Shown here piece by piece: positions 5,156-12,952 of a stretch of DNA of 25,402 nt. The position numbers and the translations under genes were made by a program. Location of the stretch: positions 1-25,402 of IMG/VR virus record IMGVR_UViG_3300045107_000543. The stretch is one strand, 5' to 3'. The notes beneath the pieces are model-generated. The model was not told where the DNA came from, searched no databases, and saw nothing but the letters and a program-made list of their open reading frames with translations. The stretch is from a virus. Numbering within the stretch: the first letter of the stretch is position 1; every line of letters begins with the position of its first letter.

Positions 5156-6425
5156 ATTGCTCTTGCCCTATCAGCCGCTTGATTGGCAGCGTACGCCGTT
5201 TCTTGACAAGTCGCCGGTGCTGCTCTTGACGGGCAGTGCGGGCGGCGGCAAATCGAAACTCGCGGCGGAGAAACTGCACGCGTATTGTTTGAAGTATCCG
5301 AACGCGACCGCGATGATGCTGCGAAAAACACGCGAGAGCATGACCAACAGCACGGTCTTGTTCGTGGAGCGCAGTATCATCGGAAACGACAAACGCGTGA
5401 CGCATCGTGCGCAGCAGCATCGTTTTGAGTATGCGAACGGTTCAATTCTGGCGTATGGCGGGATGAAAGATGACGACCAGCGCGAGCAGGTGCGCGGCGT
5501 CGGGCAGTCCGGCGGGCTCGACATTTGTTGGCTCGAGGAGGCGACGCAGTTCACAGAGGACGATTACAACGAAATCACGGCGCGTATGCGCGGCAATGCG
5601 GCATCGTGGCGCCAACTGATTTTGACGACGAATCCGGCGAATCCGTCGCATTGGATTTACAAACGCCTCATTCAAGGCGGCGAGGCAAAAATCTTTTACA
5701 GCCATGCTGCTGACAATCCGCACAATCCGAGCGATTATTTGGCGTCGCTCGACCGCTTGACTGGCGTGCTGCGAGACCGTTTGCGCGATGGGAAATGGGT
5801 GCAAGCGGAAGGCGCGGTGTATCCGCTCTATGACCCGCAGATTCATTTGCTTGACCCGTTCGAGATACCAGCGCGTTGGCGGCGCATTCGTTCAATTGAT
5901 TTCGGTTATACCAACCCGTTCGTTTGCCAGTGGTGGGCGTTGGACGACGACGACCGCATGTATCTCTACCGCGAGATTTACATGACGCAGCGCACGGTGG
6001 CGGAACATGCGCCGCTGATTCTGAAACTCAGCGCGAACGAGCGCATCGAACAAACGATTTGCGACCATGATGCGGAAGACCGCGCGACGCTGGTGCAGTG
6101 CGGCATTCCGAACGTCGCGGCGATGAAAGATGTGACGCGTGGGATTCAGACCGTGACGGAACGATTGAAAATCGCCGGCGATGGCAAACCGCGCATTTTC
6201 TTTCTGCGCGGCGCATTGGTGGAAACGGACACGCAACTTGTCGCGGCGCACAAGCCGACCTCGACCATCGAAGAACTGGACGGCTATGTGTGGCAGCCGG
6301 TGCGCGAAAACAAAGAGGCGAAAGAAGAACCACTGAAATTGAACGACCACGGATGTGACGCCATGCGCTATGCGGTGATGGGCATGGACGGAATGAACAA
6401 GGTGCGTGTCTTGTTTGAGGCGTGA
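5109..6425 (+). CDS. terL: Terminase large subunit (packaging ATPase-nuclease)
   Basis: The ORF encodes 438 residues, a normal TerL length. The ATPase half has Walker A GSAGGGKS (42-49), Walker B 'DICWLEEA' (138-145) and the coupling motif 'LTTNPANPSHW' (171-181). The RNase H-like nuclease half starts at 'SIDFGYTNPF' (D264) and has 'CDHDAED' (319-324). The late acidic motif is 'NDHGCDAMRYA', about 20 residues before the end. It pumps DNA into the prohead and cuts it. The start ATG at 5109 lies inside the end of the small terminase gene with AAGG upstream. The stop overlaps the portal start (TGATG). Confidence 0.95.
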   Translation: MLASAQTTGTNPKHPKLLLPYQPLDWQRTPFLDKSPVLLLTGSAGGGKSKLAAEKLHAYCLKYPNATAMMLRKTRESMTNSTVLFVERSIIGNDKRVTHRAQQHRFEYANGSILAYGGMKDDDQREQVRGVGQSGGLDICWLEEATQFTEDDYNEITARMRGNAASWRQLILTTNPANPSHWIYKRLIQGGEAKIFYSHAADNPHNPSDYLASLDRLTGVLRDRLRDGKWVQAEGAVYPLYDPQIHLLDPFEIPARWRRIRSIDFGYTNPFVCQWWALDDDDRMYLYREIYMTQRTVAEHAPLILKLSANERIEQTICDHDAEDRATLVQCGIPNVAAMKDVTRGIQTVTERLKIAGDGKPRIFFLRGALVETDTQLVAAHKPTSTIEELDGYVWQPVRENKEAKEEPLKLNDHGCDAMRYAVMGMDGMNKVRVLFEA

Positions 6426-8542
6426 TGCAGTATTCGATTAAGAACGTAACGCTGTCGCCGCCGTGGCTGTTGGACGCGACCAATGACGGAACGTTTGGTT
6501 CGTATCCGCAGCGCTCGCGCATTCTCAGCGTGCAGGACGCGTATGTGCGTGTGCCGCTTTTTTATCGCGGTCTGCGGTATCGCTGCAACGCGTTGTTGAA
6601 CTTGCCGCGGCACATTTATAAACTCAAAAACAAAGACACGGACAATCGCGAAGAAGTCGCGTGGATGTTTCCGGTTGACCTCGACTGGCTCTTGTGGCGT
6701 GTGCAAGCCTCCATCTTGCTCGCGGGTGGCGCACCGATTCTAAAGTTGCGAAACGATGCGCGGCGGGCGACGGGCGGTGCGCCACAAGATTTGCAGTGGC
6801 TGAATCCGTTCACGGTCTCGGTGCGGTGGGACCCAGCATCGAAGAAACGCATCTATACGCAGTCTGGGCAGACGTTGGTTGGCGGGGAGACGCGTATCTG
6901 GACGGACGACGACATGATTTTTGTGCGCGAATATGCGCCGCTCGACGATGTCGGTTACGGCGTTGCCGCGGCGACGACGGCGTTCCAGTCCGCGCGGGTG
7001 GCGTTTTCCATTCCGCAGATGGCAGCGCAGTTTTTCGAGAACGGCGCGATGCCGGTCTCGATTTTGTCCGTCGCCTCGCCATTAGACAAAGACGAACAAG
7101 AGCGGCTGCAAGGTTTTTTTCAGCGCGTGATGGGTGGCGTGCGAAATGCGTTTCGGGTGTTGGCGATTTCGGGCGATGTGAAATTTACGACGACGCAGAA
7201 TCGCATGAAAGACCTCGCGGCGGCGGAACTGAAGGACGACGCGCGTAAAGACATTGCGCGGGCGCTGGAGATTCCGGTGACTTTGCTCGATTCGGACGAA
7301 ACGATGGCGACGGCGGAAATTCACATGCGTTCGTTTTATCTCGACACGGTGATTCCGGCGGCAAAGATGATTGCATCGGCGCTGAATCGGGACTGTCTGA
7401 ACGCGATGGGCTATACGCTCGAATTTGCGCCGCAGGAAATGCCGATTTTTCAAGAGGACGAACAGATGCGCGCGAACGCCTACAAACAATATGTGGACGC
7501 GGGCATGGACTCGTTCGTCGCGGCGGCGGTGCTCGGAATTGATATTCCACAAAACATGCAAGAACTCTGGCGCGACTCTATCAATTTTTCGCGGTGGGGA
7601 AACGTCATCGAGGCGGCGCGGCAGAATCTGGTCTTTCGTGACGAGGCGCGGCGCCTGATGGGACTGGAACCGATTGATACGAATCCGGTCTTTGTCGGCG
7701 TGAACGTGCGCGTGAATACGAATACTCCCGACAATCCGGTCACTGGCGCGCAAATCGGAAGTGAGTCTCTTGCGCGCACGGCAGAAGAAGCCGTCGCGCG
7801 GCAGCCCGAAAGACCGCCAGAGCCGTCAGATTCTTCCGCTGTGGTGATCGGCGATGCGGATGAGCAGCAGTTGCGGGAGGCGGCACGGCAGCAAAAGAAC
7901 ATTGAATACGCGCAGTTTCGGAAATGGCAAAAACATCGGCGCAAGTGGGAGAAACGGCACGGTGCTAATGGTGGGTCGGTTGAATTTGATTTCAAACACT
8001 TGGACGAATATGAGCAGCGTGCGGCGCATTATGAATTAGGACTTGCCATCAAAGATGTGCCCGATGACCAGAAACGCCGTGACCTCGCGTTGGTCTTGAT
8101 TGCGCTCTTGCGCGCGTATGCCGTCACGCGGGACACGGACGCGCTGCACGCCGGGATTCGCAATGCTCTTTATGACGCGTACGCGCAGACGGGCGCGACG
8201 GACGCGGAGATTTCCGCGATGATGGATGAGCAAGAGACGTATCTGAACGCATTTCTGCTCGCGGTGGCAGCAGGCGAATTGTCGGCGCGGCAAATCGAGC
8301 AGCGGGCGCAAATGTATGCGGCGAGCGTCACCGCGTTGGCGTCGCGGAGTGCGGTGAATCGTGCGGCAGAGACCGACGACCCCGCGTTAACGTGGCGGAT
8401 GAACCCGAACGCGGAGCACTGCGCAGACTGTCTTGCTCTGAACGGTCAAACGCGCAAGGCAAGTGAGTGGAAGGCGGCAAACCTGTATCCGGGTTCGTTA
8501 CAAACGCAGTGCGGACAGAATTGTCGGTGTTCGTTGGAGTGA
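6425..8542 (+). CDS. Portal protein fused to a MuF-type minor head domain
   Basis: The ORF encodes 705 residues from ATG 6425, sharing one base with the TerL stop; GTG 6422 is an equally possible start one codon earlier. Residues about 1-420 are an HK97-family portal: clip and crown regions, 'DDMIFVREYAPLDDVGYGVAA', then the wing and the long helix 'LDTVIPAAKMIASALNRDCL'. After a Pro- and Asp-rich linker (about 450-480), the C-terminal part ends 'NPNAEHCADCLALNGQ' and then a cluster 'CGQNCRC'. This is the Cys-containing tail typical of SPP1 gp7/Mu gpF minor head proteins. In most phages these are two genes; here one polypeptide would place a MuF domain on each of the portal subunits. There is no sign of an internal start. 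Confidence 0.9.
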   Translation: MQYSIKNVTLSPPWLLDATNDGTFGSYPQRSRILSVQDAYVRVPLFYRGLRYRCNALLNLPRHIYKLKNKDTDNREEVAWMFPVDLDWLLWRVQASILLAGGAPILKLRNDARRATGGAPQDLQWLNPFTVSVRWDPASKKRIYTQSGQTLVGGETRIWTDDDMIFVREYAPLDDVGYGVAAATTAFQSARVAFSIPQMAAQFFENGAMPVSILSVASPLDKDEQERLQGFFQRVMGGVRNAFRVLAISGDVKFTTTQNRMKDLAAAELKDDARKDIARALEIPVTLLDSDETMATAEIHMRSFYLDTVIPAAKMIASALNRDCLNAMGYTLEFAPQEMPIFQEDEQMRANAYKQYVDAGMDSFVAAAVLGIDIPQNMQELWRDSINFSRWGNVIEAARQNLVFRDEARRLMGLEPIDTNPVFVGVNVRVNTNTPDNPVTGAQIGSESLARTAEEAVARQPERPPEPSDSSAVVIGDADEQQLREAARQQKNIEYAQFRKWQKHRRKWEKRHGANGGSVEFDFKHLDEYEQRAAHYELGLAIKDVPDDQKRRDLALVLIALLRAYAVTRDTDALHAGIRNALYDAYAQTGATDAEISAMMDEQETYLNAFLLAVAAGELSARQIEQRAQMYAASVTALASRSAVNRAAETDDPALTWRMNPNAEHCADCLALNGQTRKASEWKAANLYPGSLQTQCGQNCRCSLE

Positions 8543-8543
8543 C

Positions 8544-8708
8544 ATGAGCGCCGAAGACCGAATTTTTTGGATGACGATACGGCAGGCGTTGCTCTTGATA
8601 CTGGATGCGGTAGAGCGGCGTCTGGAGATTTCGCCGCGCACATCGGAACTGCGAAAAGCGCGTCACGCATTGAGCGTGGCAGCGGAACACGATACCGTCG
8701 CGGCATAG
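8544..8708 (+). CDS. Unknown 54-residue protein
   Basis: ATG at 8544 lies 1 base after the portal stop and has TGGAG at a good distance, so it is translationally coupled. The product is two amphipathic helices (about 3-25 and 30-48) without Cys or membrane segments. I do not recognise it. Position between portal and protease/capsid is where some phages carry small head or scaffold-related proteins. It is the last gene before a 390-base gap. Confidence 0.6.
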   Translation: MSAEDRIFWMTIRQALLLILDAVERRLEISPRTSELRKARHALSVAAEHDTVAA

Positions 8709-8883
8709 ATTAAAACACTGAAATCTTTATCTAGAAAATGAATTAGAACAAGAAAAACGTTAACTAAATAGAACTGCAAAATGATTGCAAAAGAAATGCC
8801 TCACTTGATGGTTCAATTGAATTTTGTGACCGAAATGTCCAGCGTGTGGGTGCGGTTTGCCCGACAAGGACGGTCAAATGTCG

Positions 8884-8907
8884 TACTGTCAACTTACTGT
8901 TGACGTA
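8884..8907. promoter_or_regulatory. Operator-like dyad in the gap before the capsid gene
   Basis: GTCAAC and GTTGAC face each other across TTACT, and the outer TAC/GTA also pair with one mismatch between. The size and spacing are those of a typical dimeric repressor site. No neighbouring promoter is clear. Confidence 0.4.
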
Positions 8908-9047
8908 ATTCAATCTATTTGCCGGAATTGGGCGCAAACTTTGTTGCATTCTTTTTGCAGTCTTATTTAGTCTCGGAATTCTTTTTACAATCGCATAAGG
9001 GCAGTCTCGAACGAGAACGCCGCAATTTTTTCGGCAGTCACACCGTG

Positions 9048-9075
9048 AACGCCGCGAGAATTGCGGCGTTTTTTA
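9048..9075 (+). terminator. Intrinsic terminator directly before the protease-capsid gene
   Basis: AACGCCGC (9048-9055) pairs with GCGGCGTT (9063-9070) around a 7-base loop and is followed by a run of Ts. It ends 24 bases before the ATG at 9099, so it would stop transcription from the packaging genes unless read through. Confidence 0.8.
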
Positions 9076-9098
9076 TTTCCGTCATGAGCGGAGGACGT

Positions 9099-11435
9099 AT
9101 GGACGAAATCAAAGTGGGGGCGCGGCACAACGCGCAAGATATGCAGTTGATTCAACAAATCCACGACAACGCGGAGGCACTCGGCGCGGTCAATCGAGAA
9201 GAGGCAGAGGAAGAACAAGCCGAGACCATGGCGCCGATGTGGAATCAAGAAGAAGAGAATCCACAGCCCCGCGCGGTCACGATGAATATGACGATGGCGC
9301 GGGCGCAGTCCTACACCGTGCCGACAGACACGCTCGCCGGCAAGGCGATTTCTCGTCGTGAGGATGTGAATCCAAAGGAAGGTGAGCGCGAATACGGCGA
9401 CGAACGATTTGCCGATTCCACAAACAACAAATATCCGCTCACAGAGAACGGCGCACTCAGCGAAGAACGAATTCGCGCGGCATGGAATTACATTCACCAA
9501 GAGCGCAACCGGAGCAAATATTCCGCGAGCGAAGTAGCGGAGATTGAAAAACGCATCATCGCCGCGTGGAAGGAAAAGATTGACAAGAGTGGCCCGCCTG
9601 CTGCCGAATCGAAAACGGAAACTGCTGATGGGACGCTCATCAACTTTGGCGGTGCGGTTAAAGCACTCTCGGACAATGAAATCGAAGGGTATCTGGTTCG
9701 TTTTGGCAGCGAGACCGAACCGGACATTTCCGCGTTCCGCGATTGGTTTCATCCGCAGACCTATTTTGGCAAACGAATGGGGGCAGGCACGGATGTGACA
9801 TTCAATCACGGTATTCCGCTGCGCCCCGACTTGGACTGGGCGAGTGACCGACCGATTGGCGAAATCAAATCGGTCACGGCGGACCAATACGGACTTTTGG
9901 CGCGCGCCATCATCGAAGCGGACGAAGAATACCGCAAGGTGATTATGCAGATGGTGCGCGAAGGTAGATTGAAATGGTCGAGCGGTGCGGCGTCGCATCT
10001 CGTGAAACGAACCGCGCTGCCGAACGGCACGCACCGCATTGACCAATGGATTATTGCAGAAGGCGCGCTCACGCCGACGCCGGCGGAGCCGCGTTTGCCC
10101 GCGATTGTCGGGCTCAAAACATTTTTGGATTGGACAACTCGCCCGATGCAGGAAGGTTCGGTGGGTGCCGAAACCTCCGCCGCGAACACGGAAACGCACA
10201 CGGCAAGTTCCGAAATCAAAACAGGAATCACAGCGGAGGAAACAGACATGACTCAAGAACAATATGAGGCTCTGCTCGCGGCAGTGAACAAGCAGAGCGA
10301 AGAACTCGCGGCGGTCAAAGCCGCGTGGAACGCACCGCCGGGCAATGCCGGGGCGCCGGCGGTCTCGGCAGTCGCGCAAAATGCCGCGCCCGCGTTCAAC
10401 AAAATCCCGCGCGGCGATGACGCGTTCAAGGCGTTTGATTGGTATCTCAAGTCCGGCGATGCCAGCGGCATTCGCACTGGCGAGGCGTATGAGGAAATGC
10501 AGCGAATGCGTCACGCCGACGCACTCAAGACCACCTACTCACTCTTGGAAGGCACGCAGTATCAAGGGCAAGAGGCAGTGCCAACCGAAGTGTTGAACCG
10601 CATCGTCGAACGCCGTGACCCGCTCTCGGTGCTGCGCGCAGCAGGTGCGCAAGTGCAGCCCGCCGGCAGCAACTCTCTGGTCGTTCCAATTGAAAAGGCG
10701 TCGCCGGAAGTGTTCGTCATCACGGCGGAAGGCAATGCAATGGACCAGACGACCGTGCAGCCGTTAGACAAACTCACCGCGACGGTCTATATGTTCACGC
10801 GCACCGTTCCGATTTCGATTCAACTGCTCGAAGACTCGCTTGCGCCCATTGAACCGTGGTGGTCGCGTCGGCTCGCGCGTGCGTGGGCGCTCACCGAGAA
10901 CAAGTATTTTTGCACCGGCACCGGTTCTGGGCAGCCGCAGGGTCTCATCACGGGCGGCACGAGCGCCTTTACCAGCGCCTCTGGTCTTGCCTTGTCGGCG
11001 GCGGAAGTCGTGAAATTGTATTACAGTCTCGCGGCGGAATACCGCGACAACATCGCGTGGGGCATGAGCGGCGCGACGGAAGCGACGATTCGTCAACTCA
11101 ACGGCACGGCGTTCTTCCCGTTTCAAGGGAACGGCGGCTACAACGGCGGCGTCGGCGTTGGCGGTCTCGCGCAAGGCACTGGTTGGTTGGTGGACGCGCG
11201 TTCGCGCGTGTTCAATGTGGCGGACTTTGCATCTATCGGCGTCAACAACAAACCAGTCACCGTGTTCAACGCGGAGGCGGGTTACATGATTGTCGAGCGC
11301 AAAGGGCTGACCGTGTTCCGCGACCCGTATACGCTCGCGGCGAACGGCGAAGTGAACATTATCGCGTATTTCCGCGAAACTGGCGGCGTGGTCAATCCGT
11401 TAGCGGTTCAGTACGTGACGATGGCATCGGCGTAA
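9099..11435 (+). CDS. DUF6582-like domain, prohead protease and HK97 major capsid fusion
   Basis: The ORF encodes 778 residues from ATG 9099 with GGAGG at 5 bases; the open frame before this crosses the terminator. Residues about 99-165 (from 'YGDERFADSTNNKYPL') resemble the DUF6582 domain often attached to phage proteases. Residues about 195-345 look like an HK97-type (S78-like) prohead protease with a likely catalytic His237 (FNHG) and Ser294/295 (WSSG). Residues about 384-445 are a coiled, delta-like scaffold stretch. Residues about 450-778 are the capsid fold, starting near 'GQEAVPTEVLNRIVERRDPL' and ending 'VVNPLAVQYVTMASA'. Protease and capsid are separate genes in HK97; here they are one frame with an internal start at 10248. 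The protease would cut the delta region and itself free during maturation. Confidence 0.9.
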   Translation: MDEIKVGARHNAQDMQLIQQIHDNAEALGAVNREEAEEEQAETMAPMWNQEEENPQPRAVTMNMTMARAQSYTVPTDTLAGKAISRREDVNPKEGEREYGDERFADSTNNKYPLTENGALSEERIRAAWNYIHQERNRSKYSASEVAEIEKRIIAAWKEKIDKSGPPAAESKTETADGTLINFGGAVKALSDNEIEGYLVRFGSETEPDISAFRDWFHPQTYFGKRMGAGTDVTFNHGIPLRPDLDWASDRPIGEIKSVTADQYGLLARAIIEADEEYRKVIMQMVREGRLKWSSGAASHLVKRTALPNGTHRIDQWIIAEGALTPTPAEPRLPAIVGLKTFLDWTTRPMQEGSVGAETSAANTETHTASSEIKTGITAEETDMTQEQYEALLAAVNKQSEELAAVKAAWNAPPGNAGAPAVSAVAQNAAPAFNKIPRGDDAFKAFDWYLKSGDASGIRTGEAYEEMQRMRHADALKTTYSLLEGTQYQGQEAVPTEVLNRIVERRDPLSVLRAAGAQVQPAGSNSLVVPIEKASPEVFVITAEGNAMDQTTVQPLDKLTATVYMFTRTVPISIQLLEDSLAPIEPWWSRRLARAWALTENKYFCTGTGSGQPQGLITGGTSAFTSASGLALSAAEVVKLYYSLAAEYRDNIAWGMSGATEATIRQLNGTAFFPFQGNGGYNGGVGVGGLAQGTGWLVDARSRVFNVADFASIGVNNKPVTVFNAEAGYMIVERKGLTVFRDPYTLAANGEVNIIAYFRETGGVVNPLAVQYVTMASA
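10235..10250 (+). promoter_or_regulatory. Internal ribosome binding site and in-frame start for capsid alone
   Basis: Inside the fusion gene GGAGGA (10235-10240) stands 7 bases before ATG 10248, in the same frame. This is as good as any real start site in the window, and it falls exactly at the border between protease and delta/capsid parts. Confidence 0.7.
10248..11435 (+). CDS. Predicted nested product: delta domain plus HK97 major capsid protein
   Basis: Starting at the internal ATG gives 395 residues, close to the 385 of HK97 gp5. It begins 'MTQEQYEALLAAVNKQSEEL', a coiled stretch like the delta (scaffold) domain of capsid precursors, followed by an Ala/Pro-rich linker and the capsid fold. 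The full-length fusion would then be the minor species that brings the protease into the prohead. The lambda C/Nu3 pair is the known parallel for nested in-frame starts in a head gene. This is inferred from the start signal and the domain border. Confidence 0.65.
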   Translation: MTQEQYEALLAAVNKQSEELAAVKAAWNAPPGNAGAPAVSAVAQNAAPAFNKIPRGDDAFKAFDWYLKSGDASGIRTGEAYEEMQRMRHADALKTTYSLLEGTQYQGQEAVPTEVLNRIVERRDPLSVLRAAGAQVQPAGSNSLVVPIEKASPEVFVITAEGNAMDQTTVQPLDKLTATVYMFTRTVPISIQLLEDSLAPIEPWWSRRLARAWALTENKYFCTGTGSGQPQGLITGGTSAFTSASGLALSAAEVVKLYYSLAAEYRDNIAWGMSGATEATIRQLNGTAFFPFQGNGGYNGGVGVGGLAQGTGWLVDARSRVFNVADFASIGVNNKPVTVFNAEAGYMIVERKGLTVFRDPYTLAANGEVNIIAYFRETGGVVNPLAVQYVTMASA

Positions 11436-11443
11436 GTTTGCAC

Positions 11444-11483
11444 GAGAGGGATTTCGGTTTCCTCCTTTCCCGAAATTCCTCTC
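11444..11483 (+). repeat. 14-bp hairpin after the capsid gene
   Basis: GAGAGGGATTTCGG and CCGAAATTCCTCTC pair with one mismatch. It starts 8 bases after the capsid stop. There is no T-run, so it is more likely an RNA-stabilising or processing hairpin than a terminator. Confidence 0.65.
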
Positions 11484-11529
11484 CCGCGCGGCGGGACGGT
11501 GTCCTCCCTCTTGCTGTTCCGCCGCGCGG
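11484..11529 (+). repeat. Perfect 11-bp GC hairpin before the glycosyltransferase gene
   Basis: CCGCGCGGCGG (11484-11494) and CCGCCGCGCGG (11519-11529) are perfect inverted repeats, extended by a G-U and an A-U pair. It directly follows the first hairpin and ends 9 bases before the next ATG, where no ribosome binding site is visible. Confidence 0.7.
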
Positions 11530-11538
11530 CACTCGACG

Positions 11539-12075
11539 ATGAATCCGTTTTTTTCAATTGTCACACGCACGATTCCCGAACGTGCGGCATTGTTAGAACG
11601 CTGCCGCGCATCGGTCTCGGAACAAACGTGCAAAGAGGTGGAACATCTCATCATCGTGGACAGGACACGGCGCGGCGTCGCGTACGCGCAAACGTTCATG
11701 CACCATGTCGAGCCGCGCGGGCAATATGTATTCGTTTTGGACGATGATGATTATTTGTCCGCGTATGACGCGCTGGAACGTTTGCGTGAGCAACTGCGCA
11801 AAACGCTGCCGCAGGTCGCGGTGGTGAAGGTTGCCCATGCGCTATTTGGCGAAATGCCGCGCAGCGCGTGGGGCGAAATGCCGCGCGAGGGGGAAATTAC
11901 GGTCTCAAACGTGGTCGTCACACGCAAGGTGTTCTATGCCACGCGCGGCGCGTTCGCAGAAAAATATGCGGGCGATTATTCATGGATTCAAACCTTGTTC
12001 GAGGCATACAAACCACAGTGGTTCGACCTCGAACTCGTGACGGTGGACGCCATGCGAAATGGCGCTGCCGCGTAA
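11539..12075 (+). CDS. Glycosyltransferase family 2-like protein
   Basis: The ORF encodes 178 residues. It begins with the GT-A fold opening 'FFSIVTRTIPERAALLERC', the helix 'SVSEQTC', then 'EHLIIVD', and 'GQYVFVLDDDDYLS'. The acidic cluster D68-D71 fits the DxD metal and nucleotide-sugar site of GT2 enzymes. The C-terminal half ('NVVVTRKVFYATRGAFAEKYAGDYSW') fits an acceptor-side region. It is shorter than most GT2 enzymes (about 250 residues). Lying just after the capsid gene, it may glycosylate virion proteins or intermediates used to shield them; the substrate is unknown. The start at 11539 has no visible ribosome binding site and follows two strong hairpins. Confidence 0.75.
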   Translation: MNPFFSIVTRTIPERAALLERCRASVSEQTCKEVEHLIIVDRTRRGVAYAQTFMHHVEPRGQYVFVLDDDDYLSAYDALERLREQLRKTLPQVAVVKVAHALFGEMPRSAWGEMPREGEITVSNVVVTRKVFYATRGAFAEKYAGDYSWIQTLFEAYKPQWFDLELVTVDAMRNGAAA

Positions 12076-12098
12076 ATTCAATCCGACGAGGAACAAAA

Positions 12099-12323
12099 AT
12101 GCCAAAAACAGTCAAAGTGATGGGAACGGAAGCGTGCGGCGGGACGTGGGGCAATCTGCATCAAGGGCAGGTTGCCGAATTGGACGCCTCTGTCGCCGAA
12201 TCTCTGGTCAATGCGGGGTGGGCGGTTCACGTGGACGACAAAAACAAACCCGTGCTCGACCGGCGGGCGCGTCAGGCGATGGCAGGGAAGGTCGTCTTGA
12301 TTGAGCCGCCAGCGGAGGGCTAG
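12099..12323 (+). CDS. Small phage head-region protein of unknown function
   Basis: The ORF encodes 74 residues from ATG 12099 with GAGGA at a good distance; the longer frame upstream is antisense-like overlap with the glycosyltransferase gene. It reads 'VKVMGTEACGGTWGNLHQGQ' followed by 'VAELDASVAESLVNAGWAV'. Small phage proteins with this 'strand, Gly-x-x-x-x-Leu, Ala-x-x-Leu-x-x-x-Gly-x-Ala' pattern are common near capsid genes, but I cannot name a role. Its stop shares one base with the next start (TAGTG). Confidence 0.65.
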   Translation: MPKTVKVMGTEACGGTWGNLHQGQVAELDASVAESLVNAGWAVHVDDKNKPVLDRRARQAMAGKVVLIEPPAEG

Positions 12324-12952
12324 TGCGCCGCGCCTTGTGGTTCACGCCGATTCGTGACCACGGTCCGCGCTCGGAGACCATGACGGCGATTCTGGCGCAG
12401 GACTATGACGCGTCCGAATTCGCGGTGGACATGGTGCTCACACGCAACAATCCACACGCGTACGCGGAGATATACCGCAACGTGCAAGACGCGTACAACC
12501 ACATGGCGGACATAGCGCGGCATGGCAAATACGACGTGATTTGGATTGTCGAAGAGGACATTGTGCCACCGCCCGAAACGTTTGCGAGTTTGGTGGACAT
12601 GCTCGACGCTGGCGCAGATTTGGCATCTGCCATTTACGAACTGCGTCACGGCGCACGCAAACCGAACCTGTTTCGCTATGACAATCCACAGGAACTCGGT
12701 CAGGGATTGGAGTGGAAGGACTTGGATGGATTGAGCGGAAATGTGCTGCGTGTATCCGGCGCGTGCATGGGTTGTATCGCCATGAAACCGGTGGCGCTCG
12801 AATTTGATTTTGTGCTCGCCGAACCGCGTGCGCCCGATATGGCATGGATGAAACGAAACTTGCGGCGCGGGTTGATTACGCTCGCGCGATTGGATTTGCG
12901 CTGTGCGCACATTGACATAGACGGCACCGTTCTCACGGGAGGCAGTGCATGA
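12323..12952 (+). CDS. Glycosyltransferase-like (GT-A fold) protein
   Basis: The ORF encodes 209 residues from GTG 12323, with GGAGG 4 bases upstream. It starts 'RALWFTPIRDHGPRSETM', continues with a helix, then 'YDVIWIVEEDIVPPPETFASL', where E77-E78-D79 stands in for the DxD metal site at the end of the nucleotide-binding half. A later 'SGACMGCIAMKPVAL' resembles the acceptor loop region of GT-A enzymes. Together with the gene at 11539 it makes a pair of sugar-transfer-like genes between capsid and connector. Substrate and target are unknown. It overlaps the connector gene by 4 bases (ATGA), so it is co-translated with structural genes. Confidence 0.65.
   Translation: MRRALWFTPIRDHGPRSETMTAILAQDYDASEFAVDMVLTRNNPHAYAEIYRNVQDAYNHMADIARHGKYDVIWIVEEDIVPPPETFASLVDMLDAGADLASAIYELRHGARKPNLFRYDNPQELGQGLEWKDLDGLSGNVLRVSGACMGCIAMKPVALEFDFVLAEPRAPDMAWMKRNLRRGLITLARLDLRCAHIDIDGTVLTGGSA

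Larger units (their letters stand above)
8709..9098 (+). other. AT-rich non-coding gap before the capsid gene
   Basis: These 390 bases hold no convincing gene and are clearly richer in A and T than the genes around them. They contain a 10-base match to the promoter box (8742-8751), the dyad TACTGTCAAC-TTACT-GTTGACGTA (8884-8907), and a terminator (9048-9075) followed by the capsid ribosome binding site. I could not find a good -35/-10 pair on the + strand; TTGTTG-17-TATTTA near 8942-8970 is the best and is weak. Confidence 0.6.

Noticed and set aside
8781-8903. 40-codon rightward ORF in the gap before the capsid gene
   Set aside because: It has no ribosome binding site and the frame is short in AT-rich DNA; no feature of the peptide supports it.
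8985-10514. Leftward ORF of 509 codons opposite the protease-capsid gene
   Set aside because: It is antisense to a clear protease-capsid gene, Arg/Phe/His-rich, crosses a terminator and lacks a start signal.
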